Positions 52,240 through 64,000 of a stretch of 64,000 bases of DNA are shown piece by piece. Position 1 is the first letter of the stretch, and every line of letters begins with the position of its first letter. The stretch is from Adiantum capillus-veneris (lineage: Eukaryota > Streptophyta > Polypodiopsida > Polypodiales > Pteridaceae), in the NCBI GenBank assembly GCA_014529385.2, contig CM043945.1:143726741-143790740 (forward strand). The letters run 5' to 3'. The translations under genes were made by a program, and so were the position numbers. Below the pieces are notes generated by a model, which made no database searches, was not told where the DNA came from, and saw nothing but the letters and a program-made list of their open reading frames with translations.

Positions 52240-52970
52240 TGTTAACCCTAGCATATCAAGTTGGGATTACCTTAAAGCTCAGTTAAAGAAGAATTATCAG
52301 AACAAGATATATCACACTCATCGTATGAATAAGATTCTTGATTGTACTTAGGGAACCACAAACCCTTGGAAAGTGCACCTTTAAGAACTAGTCATATAAT
52401 GTGCGTTCAAAGGGTATCAAAAAAACCCCTTTATTTACATGCTTAAGGTAATAAAACGACCCCTTTTTCTTCAAAAACTTACGAGTTTTTCTCTAAAACT
52501 AATCAAAAAACTTCTTTTGTTAATATAATCTTGTTTAAATTTTAAAGTCTTGACAATTAGAAAACCTATTCATTTGAACTCACGTGGTAACTTACATGTA
52601 TGAGAGGTGAACCCCCGAGCATAGACCTAGAGTCATACTGCGAACATTTCTTGACCCTTATCAAGTATGCTCTAGCTAGGATGAGTCAAGAAGTCAAAGT
52701 GGCATGATTCTTATTAGGTTTGCACAACCCTATGAAGACTAGACTCCAGAGCTTGCGACATAAATTTTTTAGAGATGTTCTTGATGCAGATAAGCCCATT
52801 GAGGTCAAAATATCAAATGGTAGTAAAAGACCTTGACTAGAGGATGAGTTTAGATTTTTACATTAGCAGACTTGAGAATCCATGTTACGTAGGAGGTCAA
52901 TAAGAGATCATCTTTGCTTCAATTGTTTTGAGCATGATCACGTGTTATAGGATTGTCTCTTTGATGATCT
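52240..52970 (+). pseudogene. Retrotransposon gag remnant with zinc knuckle
   Basis: Fragments in changing frames: WDYLKAQLKKNYQNK, then YCEHFLTLIKYALARMSQEV and LLGLHNPMKTRLQSL, typical of Gypsy-type gag. A knuckle follows at 52915-52956 (CFNCFEHDHV, a stop, then DC) with standard CX2CX4HX4C spacing. Several stops. Related pol was not found. Confidence 0.6.
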
Positions 52971-53556
52971 AGAAGATTGAACTTGCAAGACAAAATGATG
53001 TAAGTACAGACACTAACAGGAGCTTCCAAATTCACAACCTAGACCTAATACACTATAACAAAATTTATATCAAGAATAGAGACCATCACAAAACCAAGGG
53101 AGTTTCAAACTTGAGAAACCACTTTATACAAGAAATGAACAACAACAAACCACCCCGTTCAAGAGGAAATCCATCAAATGTGCATGTCCATAAAATCATT
53201 GTAAATCAAGGAGAAAATGAAGAACTTTTGATGCCTTTTGGACTTGTTAATGGTCTAGCATTATTCCATATTGTCACAACTTAAATTTCCAATACATGGT
53301 CATAATTGAATGTCTTATGGAATAGTCAATTTCTCTTATATTTATAGAGCATTTCTAACTTACTTATTCGATATTCATATCGAGATGAGAACACCTCAAA
53401 TCTTTCAAGTGTGGGAGGATATGAGACCTCAATTTTAGGGTCTCTTTTAAAAATAAGAAAAATAGATCACAGTGTCCAGTTCACTTTATTTTATTTTTTT
53501 GGCTTCGTGGACAATGTTATGAGGTTTTAAAATGAAAAACAAAGCCGTTTTCATGT

Positions 53557-53561
<5 letters not shown>

Positions 53562-53600
<39 letters not shown>
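53562..53600 (+). repeat. Microsatellite (CT)n
   Basis: About 19 CT units. Confidence 0.95.
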
Positions 53601-53605
<5 letters not shown>

Positions 53606-54309
53606 ACTCAGAGGTAAACTTTCCTTTAGAAAAAGCCCTCATTTCATCACTAGCACAAATGTTCTTGAACTTGTGAGTCCGTTTTACAAAGTTTTTGCTA
53701 CATCTCAATGTCAAACATCAACTACTCTACACTCTCTTTGCACTACACTCTCTTCACGCTGTCGTGCAGCTCCGCCACCATGAAGAGAAAAAAGCAGAGA
53801 AATGCAAGCTAAGCTTCTTTGAAGCCTACACATTTATTGAGCAGTGATCAGGGCTTGTTAACAGGCCAAGTTTAATGATTAATGTATGCCAGATGTGGCT
53901 TAAAAGGGCCAACAGATGCCTCAATGATGCCAAAAATGAGTACGCTTGTAGTGACCACAGATGAGAGATTATGATCTAGAACTGTAGTGCTTGAAGTGCT
54001 CTACCAATTTGAAGTTTGAGTTAATTGCAGATCCGTAGAGGATTGGGCAATTGCAGCTGAGGGGACAAAAATGAAATGAATGCAGGGGCCTGAAGTGCTC
54101 ACTTTGTGGAGCGCGTCGGTCTTTTTAGATCAGTGATCGGAGTTCCGGTCGCCAAGATATTGGCCGTTAAAGATTCACCGGGGGCCGGTTCCATATTGGA
54201 CCGGTCGGCTCTGTTGGTGTCTCAACTGGGAGTTTTTGTCTTCCGTCTAGGTTTTGGAATGGAATGATTGCGGATTATGCCAAAAGGGCTGCTGCTTAGA
54301 AACGCAGAC

Positions 54310-54505
54310 TGTTTTAACCAAATGCGAGGGAAGGTCTTTCACCAAATGCAATCACTAATACTTGCATCCCGAAGGTTGTGGTGGCATTTGACACACAAGG
54401 TGGCAGTAGAATTCACCGTGATATTGTTAGTCAGGGGATGTTGGGAAATGATGTCATGGAGGCAATGCCTTGGTCGATATGTATGCCCAAACATGGTTAT
54501 CTTGA
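54310..54505 (+). pseudogene. PPR gene fragment inside the presumed LTR of F
   Basis: One frame reads REGLSPNAITNTCIPKVVV, then IHRDIVSQGMLGNDV; after a frameshift another reads GNALVDMYA. These match the PLS-type PPR pattern seen at 45660-48779. The right copy at about 59060-59145 carries the first part before it is cut by E. Confidence 0.7.
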
Positions 54506-55075
54506 ATTAAGTGGCCACCCAAGGTTGAAAGGGCATGGCCAATGGCCGCCCATTAAAGCAATCAAGGGCTTAAGTGTGTGGGGAAAATGGAAAAATAGGG
54601 ATGGCCAAAGCGTGCAGGCGACGAGTAGCGAGGGTGGAGAATGATGGACTCGCATTGAGCCAAGCATAGCTCACATGAGCTCGCACATGAAGGGAGATGC
54701 ACTTAGGAGCCCGTGGCGACCAGTTTCGGAGCCGCTCCCGTCCAATTTCATGCCGGTGATCCTACCCACTGCCACGTCATCGACACCGTTCCCACAACGA
54801 TGCCGCCGTCGTTGCATAAGTTGAGAGACGACTATTAATAGAGGATATAATGAGGAAGGCAGAGAGGAAAATAAAAAGGTTTTTGAGAACGTGAGAAGAG
54901 GGGAAGAAGCTCAAAGGTAGGAAGGGGTGACGAGAAGAGAGATAGGGTAACGAAGAGGAAGAGATTGGAAGGCAAGCTTGGGGAAACCTCGCTCTCTTTC
55001 TCTCTCTCTCTCAAGTTTGGACAAGGAGCTCGCTTAAGCTCTCTCTCTCTCTCTCACTTGGACAAGGAGCTGGCT

Positions 55076-55198
<123 letters not shown>

Positions 55199-55955
55199 AA
55201 GGATTCGTGCTAGAGAAGGGGCAAGAAGAAGGAGTCGAGCCTTATACTAGAGAAAGAGGCCGAAAAAGTGAGGGGGGGTTGGCAAGAGGCGTGAAGGGAG
55301 TTAACAAAAAAGGAGAAGGAGACCCCGGCTAGCAAAGCCGGCAAGGGAGGATTAGAAGCAGGATACATGCTACCTCTCTCTCGTGCCTAAGAACCAGGGC
55401 AAAGCAAAAAGGAAGTCTTTCGCTCTCGTGCTTGAGAAGCAAAACCAAGGATCTATCTCTCATACATAAGCAAGCATGAAGTTCTCTCTCTCGTCGAGCA
55501 TAAGACGAGTGGCCATAATTAAGAAGGCAAGGGGAAAACGAGGTAAAGCAAGGAACAGGAGCAGTGCAGAATCTTGAAGGTATTTGAAGCAGTTAAAGAG
55601 GCATAGAAATTTCCATCACCGTCATCAACTAAAGATTGATTAAACATTCTGTTAAGCCCCGGTGTCGATAACGGCCCGGTTAATTCTATAAAGCGGGAGA
55701 TTAAACTCCTAGTTAGCGGATGATCCGAGTGACGGTGATGTTAACAGTCCACCTTACCTAAGGTTTATGTTGTACTTAAAGCTTTTCTTGATTAATTGAA
55801 GGGTATAGTGATTTCCATATTCAGTTGCATCTGTTTTTCTCTCTCACACCTCCCACATCCAAAGGCGCGGTGTCTGCCTGGCTCACGTTTTGAACACATA
55901 TCCCCCGACATCTTTGGTGAACCTGACGCGAAGCGAGCTGGGGTGGGAGGTAAAG

Positions 55956-57876
55956 ATGGAGATGCCAGAACAATTAAAGCAGTTTATTGATGATTTCGAT
56001 TCAAATGAATTTGATAAAAATCTGGCAGCTACAGATTTACCAAAAATGATGGAATTGGTTCAAGCAAACACCATGCAAATAAAAAAGCAGATAAATGATG
56101 TTGTAGAGCTAGCACTTGATGCTGTATGTGAGCAGTATCATATTTTTCAGGAATATGATCCAGAAGGTTTTATTGCATGTTATGAAGCTGAGATGAAGAG
56201 CTGAAATGTTCCAGAAAATCGGATGATTGCAGCCTTTGAGGAGGTTGAAAACTTGGATTTTAAAAAGCAGGTTCAAGAACTGGCAGAAGCATATCCCACA
56301 CGGTGGGAGTATTTTGCAGAGGAATATATTTACGAAAGCTCAAGGATTCTAGATCAGAAAATAAAGGAGATTACTGAACGAAGCCGGGTTGTCTTCAGTA
56401 AAGGTGAAGGGGATCAGATGTAGTTCCTCAACTATGATGAATTCTGGGAGCATATTTCCGCAAGAAGTAAAGCCAAAGAAAATGCTGAGTTGGAAATAGC
56501 AGATCAGTTTCAAAGGAGCATATTTTGAGCAATGAAGAAAAGATAGACGATGAATTTAATGTTGAAACATAATTATATGAATTTTTTTCAAAGATTGCTC
56601 GCATGGATGCTACCTCCAATAATGGTTCCGATGAAGACATAGATTGTATAGCAAGTGGTTCACAAGCTGCTGACCTTGATATGGGTTATTCTGGAGGAGT
56701 TCATCAAGAAGATGAGCCTCTACAGGACATTACTAAAACTATCAGCATTATAACCGAGTAGGACAACATGTTTGCTACAGATGAGTGCATAAACAAATCT
56801 ATTATATACACAATAGATGATGAAGTGACCAAGATTGTGGACCTAGCACAGGATGAGCCTGAGGATGTGAATGAACCTATGATTGCTACTAACCATATGT
56901 TTGCAGATGTTGTTATCATGGAAGAAGATGCCATAATTGATGATTTTTTGTCTAGATCTAAAGGAGATGATTATGACAGTATAGAAGAGTTTTCTGATGC
57001 GTGTATCTCTTCATAGGGGGTGCCAGATGAGCCTTTACAGTGCTATGATGTATTGCTAAGTAACATGGATGCAGATGAGGAATCAAAGGATGACATGGAT
57101 GACTATGAAGACTGCCTAGATCATGTTGATTGTGAACAGATTATTGACAGGGATTTTACATCTATGCTTGTACATGGGCTGCATGAGGAGATAACTCCTA
57201 CAATTCTGATGAATGTTGAGACTTCCAAGGGTGATTTTCCCGAGGATTCTATGGATGAAGATCTGCAGGTTGAAGCTGTTTTTCATGATCAAGTTGAAAC
57301 ACCAGCATGTACAAATTCCTCTGATGATACAGGTTCAGAGAGTCCCAAGGTCTTTCGTGAAGCTAGAGGGGGTGATGATGCTAAATCATCCTTTATACTG
57401 CATAGAGTGCACAAGGTTTTTCATTTCGTTGGGGACAATGTGCCAAATGTGGTTGGATTTGGATGCTATTCCTAGTGATGCTTATTTCAGTGATGTCTTT
57501 GCTTCCAGTAAAAGGGAGTCATATTTCTTTAATGCTTGCTGGTAACGAGCTTAAGTTGCCAAAATTTTATGAGATGTGGGTGTTGCACTATGCTTCAGGT
57601 GAAGCTCTAGTATATTGCAGAGCCCATGAATGTTATGTGATCTCAATGGTGTTTGATCCAGGGGATTTCAAGGATAATCAAAAGCAGATTCAATATGGAT
57701 GGATGCTGTTAAGTATGCATAGTAATTGCGTGCTATTTGAACCAAGGGTAGCACATTTGCACCAGAAATGCTTGATGTTGAATGATACAGGAGATGTATG
57801 CTTATGTGGATATTATGATGCTCCAATGTGTGGGAAATTTCTTATTATTCCATTTGATCCTGGGGGCTACTGAAGT
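55956..57876 (+). pseudogene. Unknown acidic protein gene in element F, broken
   Basis: ATG at 55956 (MEMPEQLKQFIDDFDSNEFD). The first part (to about 56530) is helical and is interrupted by in-frame stops at 56202-56204 and 56421-56423. The middle part (about 56590-57470) is highly acidic (DEPEDVNEP, DADEESKDDMDDYEDCLD) with stops near 56760 and 57014. A last part in another frame (57540-57873) reads LPKFYEMWVLHYASGEALV and CGYYDAPMCGKFLIIPFDPGG. I recognise no domain. The position between presumed LTRs suggests an element-encoded or captured gene. Confidence 0.5.
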
Positions 57877-58461
57877 GCAAGTTGTAGATGTAGAGGATAC
57901 CAAATGTCTGTTGTAGCAGGTTGCATGATACAAGATTTTGTTTTCTAGATCTATGTTAAGTTAGAAGAGTTTTTCGTTATGCATTCATTAAGATTACATA
58001 GCTGGCTTCCAGTGGACTTCTTTGGATAATTGATGAAGTATCTTCACATCTTTTGAGTTGGTTCTGCTACCAGAACTTGAGGTAAAGGACTTGACGGCCA
58101 TTCCTTGTGCAGACAGAGTAAGGCATACTTGAGCTTGACAGGGTTCCTTAAAGCGAGCTTAATGGTCAAGCCTTGTGCATCATTAATTGGAGCCCTTGAG
58201 TCTGGCGGGATTCACTAAATAGGTTTTCTATGATTGAATTCTTTGAAGATACGGCAGATACAGTTCATAGATTTTTGATGGGGAGCTACCTAATAATTAA
58301 GCTAGAACATTGATGATAGGGTATAAGCCTTACTTCATTTTTCATATTTTTACCAGTTATGTGAGTCTGATGATGGCAAAGAGCTTAAGGTACCTAAAGC
58401 AGATGTAGATTGAAGTGCAATTGGCATAGACCAGAGGCTGTGCAGGTTCAGAGGGGGTGGA

Positions 58462-59145
58462 TGTCGTGCAGCTCCACTGCCATGAAGAGAAAAAGAGCAG
58501 AGAAATGCAAGCTAAGCTTATTTGAAGCCTATACATTTATTGAGTAGTGATCAAGGCTTGTTAAGCCAAGTTCAATGATTAATGTATGCTAGATGCGGCT
58601 TAAAAGGGCTAACACATGCCTCAATGATGCCAAAAATGATATGCTTGTAGTGACCACAGATGATAGATTATGATCTAGAACTGTAGATTGAAGTGTTCTA
58701 TCGGCCTGTCTTTACGGCTCGTTGATTGGAGCTACGATGAAGAAGTTATGGCAGTTTGAAGTTTGAGTTAATTGCGGACCCATACCGGATTGGGTAACTG
58801 CAGCTAAGGGGACAAAAATGAAATGAATGCAGGGGCTTGAAGTGCTCACTTTGTGGAGCGTGTCGGTCTTTATGGATCAGTGATGGGAGTTCCGATCACC
58901 AAGATATTGGCCGTTAAAGATTCACCGGGGGCCGATTCCGTACTAGACCGGTCAGCCGGTTGATGTCTGAGCTGGGAGTTTTTGTCTTTTGACTAGGTTT
59001 TGGAATGCAATGATTGCGGATCATGCTGAAAGGGCTGGGGCTTAGAAATGCCAACTGTTTTAACCAAATGCGAGGGAAGGTCTTTCACCAAATGCAATCA
59101 CTGATACTTGCATCCGGAAGGTTGTGGTGGCATTCGACACACAAG
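58462..59145 (+). repeat. Presumed 3' LTR of element F, truncated by element E
   Basis: Aligns with 53760-54398 with scattered substitutions and small indels. Similarity stops at ACACACAAG (59145), where antisense element E begins. Confidence 0.6.
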
Positions 59146-59503
59146 TACCTACGGTTGCAACGCAACATACACGACTGCAATGTGACAACCGGGGAGGGAG
59201 TAGGAAGTGCAAGAAGGAGAGAAGTGAGTGCCGTTACGTTAGCTCACGCTATATTTCATTATCCAAAAACTTACAAAAATTTCTCTTTTATAACTTAGCC
59301 AAGGTTTTTGGTGGTCAAAACTAAAAATGTAGGAGCTCTAACTAAAGACAGGTTGATACATCTGGAAGCTTGTAGCCCCGGCTCATCAGTTACAAAGTTT
59401 ATCCGGAAAATAGGAGTTACAATACTCCCGATTCATCAAAATAATAAATGTTTTTACAATGAAAGCTCCGAAAAATGTTATCCGAGTTAGCTTGCTGCAA
59501 ACA
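59146..59503 (-). repeat. Presumed 3' LTR of element E
   Basis: On the minus strand begins TGTTTGCAGC right after a purine tract. Contains TATAAAAG (complement of about 59285-59292) followed by ATAATGAAAT, matching the layout of the D LTR. The exact far end is uncertain (59146 to 59183). Confidence 0.45.
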
Positions 59504-59542
59504 TTCCCCCCCTCCTCGCCTGTGTCGACCCTTGACACAGCT

Positions 59543-62500
59543 TTATGGGCTGAAGTAATATTTGGGTTGACGGCTAGCGAGGCAGTCTTTAAGTGCATGG
59601 AGTGCTTTCTTATATCTCAGTCTTCTTTCTTTGTCAGGAACCTGCAAGAACTGCATTGTGACCCTGTTTTTGAGCTTGATGGTTGAGTAGCCAACAAATC
59701 TGGAGGTTAGGTTGCTGATCACTGGCCCAAAAATCTTCGTTCGCCAAGTGAAGAACCCTATATAAAACGCTTTCTCAAACTCCAACATATTGCTAGATGG
59801 CAAGAACTTGCATCGGGTGTAGAAGACATAAAGGACTTCTTCAGAAGGCTGGCCGCTAAGGTCGTAGCAAAGACCCTTATTGCCCTTGAGGAATGACATC
59901 CACGGTGCTCCTGCTTGCTTTGGCTCATGAAAATCTTCAATGCATGTCAGTAGCATTCAAAAAAATTTGTAGAGCATAGCATATGAGAAATCAGGGAGAC
60001 TTTTGAAGAATGTCATGCGTCCGTTAGGGTTTTCACCATGTATTCCTCTATCGATGTTCCCTTTTTTGGAGATGGGAATCTTGGATAATTCATCCATGTC
60101 GGCCGCTTCTTAGTCAGTGCTTCATGTGATTGCCATATCCTTACCCGTGGTACAGGTCGGGTCTTTCTGAAGGGCTGCAGGCGCTCTTGTGAACAAAATC
60201 AAATATCTAAGATTCTTGTTCAGCCAACTCTTTCTCCACTTGGGGTGGAATTCCTCTGCGCCTTTTGCCTGCATATCTTTGTATAATCTTTCTTTGACCT
60301 GTTAAAGCTCTACCTTGATCAAAGGATATGGCAATGATTGTTGATGCCATTGTGCATTGATTTGGTATGGAGTGCATTGAGTGACGTTCATTGAATGGAG
60401 GACTCTCAACTCCCAATCCATCGCTGCTTTCCATTGTTCATCTATTTCTTGAGCAACCTGCTCCTTGAGTGCATCTTCTTCAACTTTAGACAGGTGGACC
60501 ATTGACACTTGCTCAGCATCTGTTATTGGTGCCTAGAAATCTTCCTCTCCTCCTAGTCCTTTTCCCGGATGTGTTTCCATCACAGAGACTGAGGGAATTT
60601 CAATGCTTGGTTTCTCTAAAGGTACCACCTTCTTCTTGTGTCTCTGGCTGACCATCTCTCAGCAGCTGATTGGCCCTCTTTAGCTCGGCTATCTCCTTGA
60701 GCAATTGTTCTTCTCTTTGTACCCGCATCAATGCAAGGTCTCTTCCTTGTGACTCCTCTAGTTTCAGCTTGAGCTCAAGATATTTATTCTTATTTTCCAA
60801 TGCCTTATACACTTCATCTGTACCTTTGATTGAGGCAACTGCGAGATTTTTCCTTATCTATCTCAAGAAAGTTGTCTGATCATTGATCCTTTGCTCTAAA
60901 TATTGCAGTGAAGCATTTGCTACATCGAGCTGCACTTGGATCTTTGGTACCGACAAAGTTGTGGTTAAGAGTTCATTTGTTACCTCTGTCAGCTATTGGC
61001 CTTTGATCTTGCAGGCATCTGTTAACTTGTTGAGAAGTTCCTCGAGCTCCTTCATTTCCTTTTGTTGCTTCTCTTTTACTAGCTGGTGTTATTCAGCTTC
61101 AACTTGCAGCTCTTGGATTTGTCTCTGCAGATTTGAGATGACATTCATTCTGTCATCTAATTCTCCTTGTAGAGCATCGATGACCATCTCCAGCTCTCTA
61201 GCTTTAATACTATGGCTAAGTTGTTGCTGTTTGCAATTTCTCAGTCATCTCCTGCATCTGCTTGCCATATTCATTCACTTGTATGATGACTTTATTGTTT
61301 TTCTGCCAATCTTCAGGCTCTCTAGGCTGTCTAGATGTTTCAGATGTTTCTATGTGTTCCTTTAGTTTTTCTATAGCGGTTGATTGTGGTTGTGGTGGGG
61401 GTTCTACCTCTCCTCGAGTCTGTGTGGTTGCCTCGCCCGCTTTGTCTTCATGAGGCTTTGTGGATGCCTCAGCCGTTTCCTATTGGGTGGTGGTAGAAGG
61501 TGTGGTTTCTGCCTCTACTGCCTTGGGTTGTCCAAAACTTGTTGTCTTCTGTGCTTCAGGCTCCTTCTCTTTGGCTTGCTCGCCCTAGTGGGTCTAACTG
61601 TTGGTGAAGGGGGAGGGATGGGAATTGCGTGATCCTCCTATTTTGTATATGGTGATGATGGTCTGGGAGACATATCAACCTGTTTGTGTTGGGCTTCACT
61701 TTCTTGGGCCGCTCAGCTTGTCTCTGCTGCTCCACCGCATCTTCCTTTGCTTTGCTTTCAGCTTCTTGAGCTTCTTTTAGCTTTAAGGATTGTGTTTCCT
61801 TGTACATGTGTTCAAGAGAATCCTTGAGATCTTCTGGTTCTTTCCTGACAGAATTCTTGGTTCGGGGTCCTCTTATATCTCTTGGAACCCACCTTGCCGT
61901 GTCCTCACCTACAGCTTGGCGGCTTCTTTTGTAAGTGTGTTTCTCTCTTTCAAACCTCTTCTTCTTTTGCTCATGTTCTTCTTGATCTGTAGCCACTACT
62001 TTCTTCTTCATCTCCTCTCTTTTGGATCTCTTCTCTTCATTGCCTGAGCTTTCGTTGCTATGTGCTTCATGAGAGCTTTCTGTCAGATCTTCATCTGACT
62101 TGTAAACTCGCTTTGACGACCATGTGGTTTTGGGAGATAGCCGTGCAGACACAATCCATGTGTTTTGATCTGGGCTAGGCGATATATTGTTTGCCATGCC
62201 AATAACATGGTATGCTATTCTTTTCAATACCCCATGATCTTACACTCTTTCTTGGTGCCCTTTAGTGTTGATAGCACATACTGCGCGTGATCAATGGGTT
62301 GCCTGGTTGTCGACTTCAACACCTGGGTGAATGTAGTCGCAACTACATGATTTGGTGTTGTTTACCTTGGAAGTATCTTTGCTAGAAAGTGGAAGTGTTG
62401 GTGATACAACTGTGCTCATTCTTCCACTTGATTTTGAATGAGGTCAGCAAAGGTTGCCATAGCAGTCTCCTTGGTGAAGGTGCCTGCTGTCTTTCTGTCT

Positions 62501-62960
62501 CGAGCCCTCATTGTCATCCCCTTCATTGGCAACTTCAAAGCCTCGGCCACAATTTACTTTGTGATCACTACCTTGACTTTCTGTCCTTGTTGTACGTAAT
62601 TTGGGCTAATCCATCTTCCTTAATTGTAGACAAGAGCTCATAGGCTTTCCGGAAGTCTATGCCACATGGTTCCTGGTTGTAGAATCCTCTGAGACCGAGC
62701 CTTCTGTTGGCCTCCTTTGTGTCTGGCTTTGCCGCGACATCATAGATTTCTTTCGGTAGTAATTTCAGCTCTACTTGATGTCCTTCTTCACTTTTAAACC
62801 TGCCTGTGAAAACTGTGGTGTTGTTCTCTTCAAGCTGTTCTCTGGATAGAAATGCTGCTTTGGCCATCTTTACTAAACTGGGATCCAGTTGGTAGGGTGG
62901 CAGCTCTTGCAGCTTCTCTTTTTGGGATACCCTCTTCTTGGCCTTCTCTGCAGCTTGCAT
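59543..62960 (-). pseudogene. Unknown coiled-coil protein of the D/E family (element E copy)
   Basis: N-terminal block 62960-62568: LPPYQLDPSLVKMAKAAFLS, LLPKEIYDVAAK, CGIDFRKAYELL, IKEDGLAQITY. Next come DHAQYVLSTLKG and IAYHVIGMANN...SPDQNTW (about 62300-62150). A long Lys/Glu/Arg-rich coiled-coil-like part follows (62150-61560, and 60812-60600 with EEQLLKEIAELKRANQLL). Then AMDWELRVLHSMNV (about 60420) and a C-terminal block GAPWMSFLKGNKGLCYDLSG (about 59900-59840). Frames change several times. The same blocks occur in the same order in D. Function unknown; a gag-like structural role is a guess based on position. Confidence 0.55.
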
Positions 62961-63150
62961 AGCTCCTATTAAGTGAATAGGGTACCAAAGTTAGAAAATT
63001 TCAGCAATTTCGCTTTGAAATGCCCTTCAGTCTGAATTACTGACAAATTGAGTCCAATTTGCTTCAAATCAATTTTTGAACATGTATAGATGCATAAAAG
63101 CATGTAAAGATCGAAATGATAAAGTCTAAGCAAAATTTTTCAATAAAAGA

Positions 63151-63742
63151 AATCGCGATTATTTAGAACTGAGGAATTTTTCCAACTTTTTGTAATTTTG
63201 GCATCATAGCTTGAAATATATATCAATTAGATACTTTGAGTGAAGTGGGGGCTCATTTGAGTGCATAGGGTGGAAATGGTGCCAAATTCAGGCTTTCCGT
63301 CTTTGAAACAGTAGATATAAAGGAATTTTTGAGATTTTGAGCTCCAAATTTGTTCAAACTTGGTCACTGGGCTTAGGACATCATGTGCTTTGGTCCATGA
63401 AGTCCAAGTTGCAATTGCACCCCATCTTGGCAAAAAAGTAAATAATCGCGATTATTAACTTTTTCATCACATGAATATTTTTTTGGTGCAACTTGCTTCT
63501 AGGCATGATGTACGCCGTGTGTATGAGATATGGTGTGATTTGGATTAAAAAATGTGATTGATCACTCAAAATTTGCATTGGAAGGACTCCTTTGCGTTTT
63601 TTGACAATTTTCCAAGTTATCATTGATCATTTTGGCTCATACTTGAAATGTGGCATGTAATAGGTGTGTACAAGTGATAGGTGAGGTGATGGTACCATTT
63701 TTAGGCCAAAAAATTACAAAAGTAAATAATCACGATTATTTA
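63151..63742. repeat. Three palindromes at about 290-bp spacing upstream of the element E coding region
   Basis: AATCGCGATT at 63151-63160, the perfect 16-bp palindrome AATAATCGCGATTATT at 63441-63456, and a one-base variant at 63723-63742. Centres are about 293 and 284 bp apart. Flanks share AAAAGTAAATAATC, so these look like diverged tandem repeats. Confidence 0.75.
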
Positions 63743-64000
63743 CAGCAGTCAACATTTTTGCTAAACTCTACAAATTTTGACCTAAACATATTCAATACGC
63801 CTAAAACAGGTCCTAAATTGAATTTGGTAAAGTTTTGTCTTGTCGGCATCACTTCTTGCTTTGTCGACTCTGAATTCACTAATTTTTGTGACTATATGGC
63901 CCGTGGAGTTGGTTATTCACTTTTGAAGCTATGAACTTATCTGCTATATAGTCCTGAAGCAACTCATCCAGCTTTGGCCCCATTTGGAGTCGGTTTGACT

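Larger units (their letters stand above)
49500..52240. other. Spacer without a recognised gene
   Basis: Overlapping short frames near 49600-50110 on both strands have no recognisable domain. Otherwise AT-rich, with two CT microsatellites. Confidence 0.5.
59146..64000 (-). mobile_element. Element E: antisense LTR element, same family as D (5' end outside window)
   Basis: Minus-strand order: palindrome-bearing upstream region (64000-62961), coding region (62960-59520), polypurine tract (complement of about 59504-59520) and presumed 3' LTR (59503 leftward to about 59146). It interrupts the right LTR of F. Coding blocks match D in order. No RT, integrase or protease motif seen, so it is probably non-autonomous. 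Confidence 0.6.

Overview
This window looks like a repeat-dominated stretch of a land-plant nuclear genome. Plant evidence includes Copia and Gypsy retrotransposons with plant-type primer sites (initiator-tRNA-Met and tRNA-Asp), a CACTA-type terminus, a spliced plant STP-class monosaccharide transporter and PLS-type pentatricopeptide (PPR) repeats. The PPR consensus visible here (ILKACGSMQD, GNALVDMYAKCG) and the mass of nested retroelements suggest a large-genome plant such as a fern. That lineage call is inference only.

Region 1 to 26.5 kb is a nest of LTR retrotransposons. Element A (1-4132, left end outside the window) sits in the gag region of an old Copia element, C1 (4133-13515). C1 is split again in its RT/RNase H region by a complete Copia element, C2 (6861-12039), which has two 227-bp LTRs that look identical, a GACAA target-site duplication and an intact 1428-codon gag-pol. 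To the right is an antisense Gypsy pol remnant joined to an antisense Copia gag. That Copia gag is split by element B (16787-26134: 580-bp LTRs, CACAA duplication, tRNA-Asp primer site). A and B share LTRs, a four-fold W-[V/I]-P-K domain, an internal polypurine tract plus TATA box, and a 140-aa accessory ORF of unknown function. A carries the end of an integrase followed by a second retropepsin-like domain. B has gag and protease but no RT or integrase.

Region 26.5 to 39.7 kb is decayed: an antisense LTR element of an unrecognised family (D), Gypsy and LINE remnants, CACTA-like transposase and termini, tandem repeats and hairpins. Region 39.7 to 43 kb is the one clear host-gene island: a SINE-like repeat and a four-exon sugar transporter with a duplicated leader carrying a tiny upstream ORF.

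Region 45.6 to 49.5 kb holds an antisense multi-repeat PPR pseudogene and a MITE with about 46-bp terminal inverted repeats and a 9-10-bp target duplication (Mutator-like). Region 52 to 64 kb holds a gag remnant, then element F (53760 onward), whose roughly 2.1-kb presumed LTRs contain a PPR gene fragment and whose interior encodes an unrecognised acidic protein. The 3' LTR of F is interrupted by antisense element E (about 59146-64000), a second copy of the D family. D and E encode colinear unknown proteins and share about 290-bp spaced palindromes upstream of their coding regions.

The most interesting candidates for something undescribed are the A/B family (integrase followed by a second protease, WVPK domain, internal promoter and accessory ORF), the D/E family, and the PPR fragment inside the F LTR.
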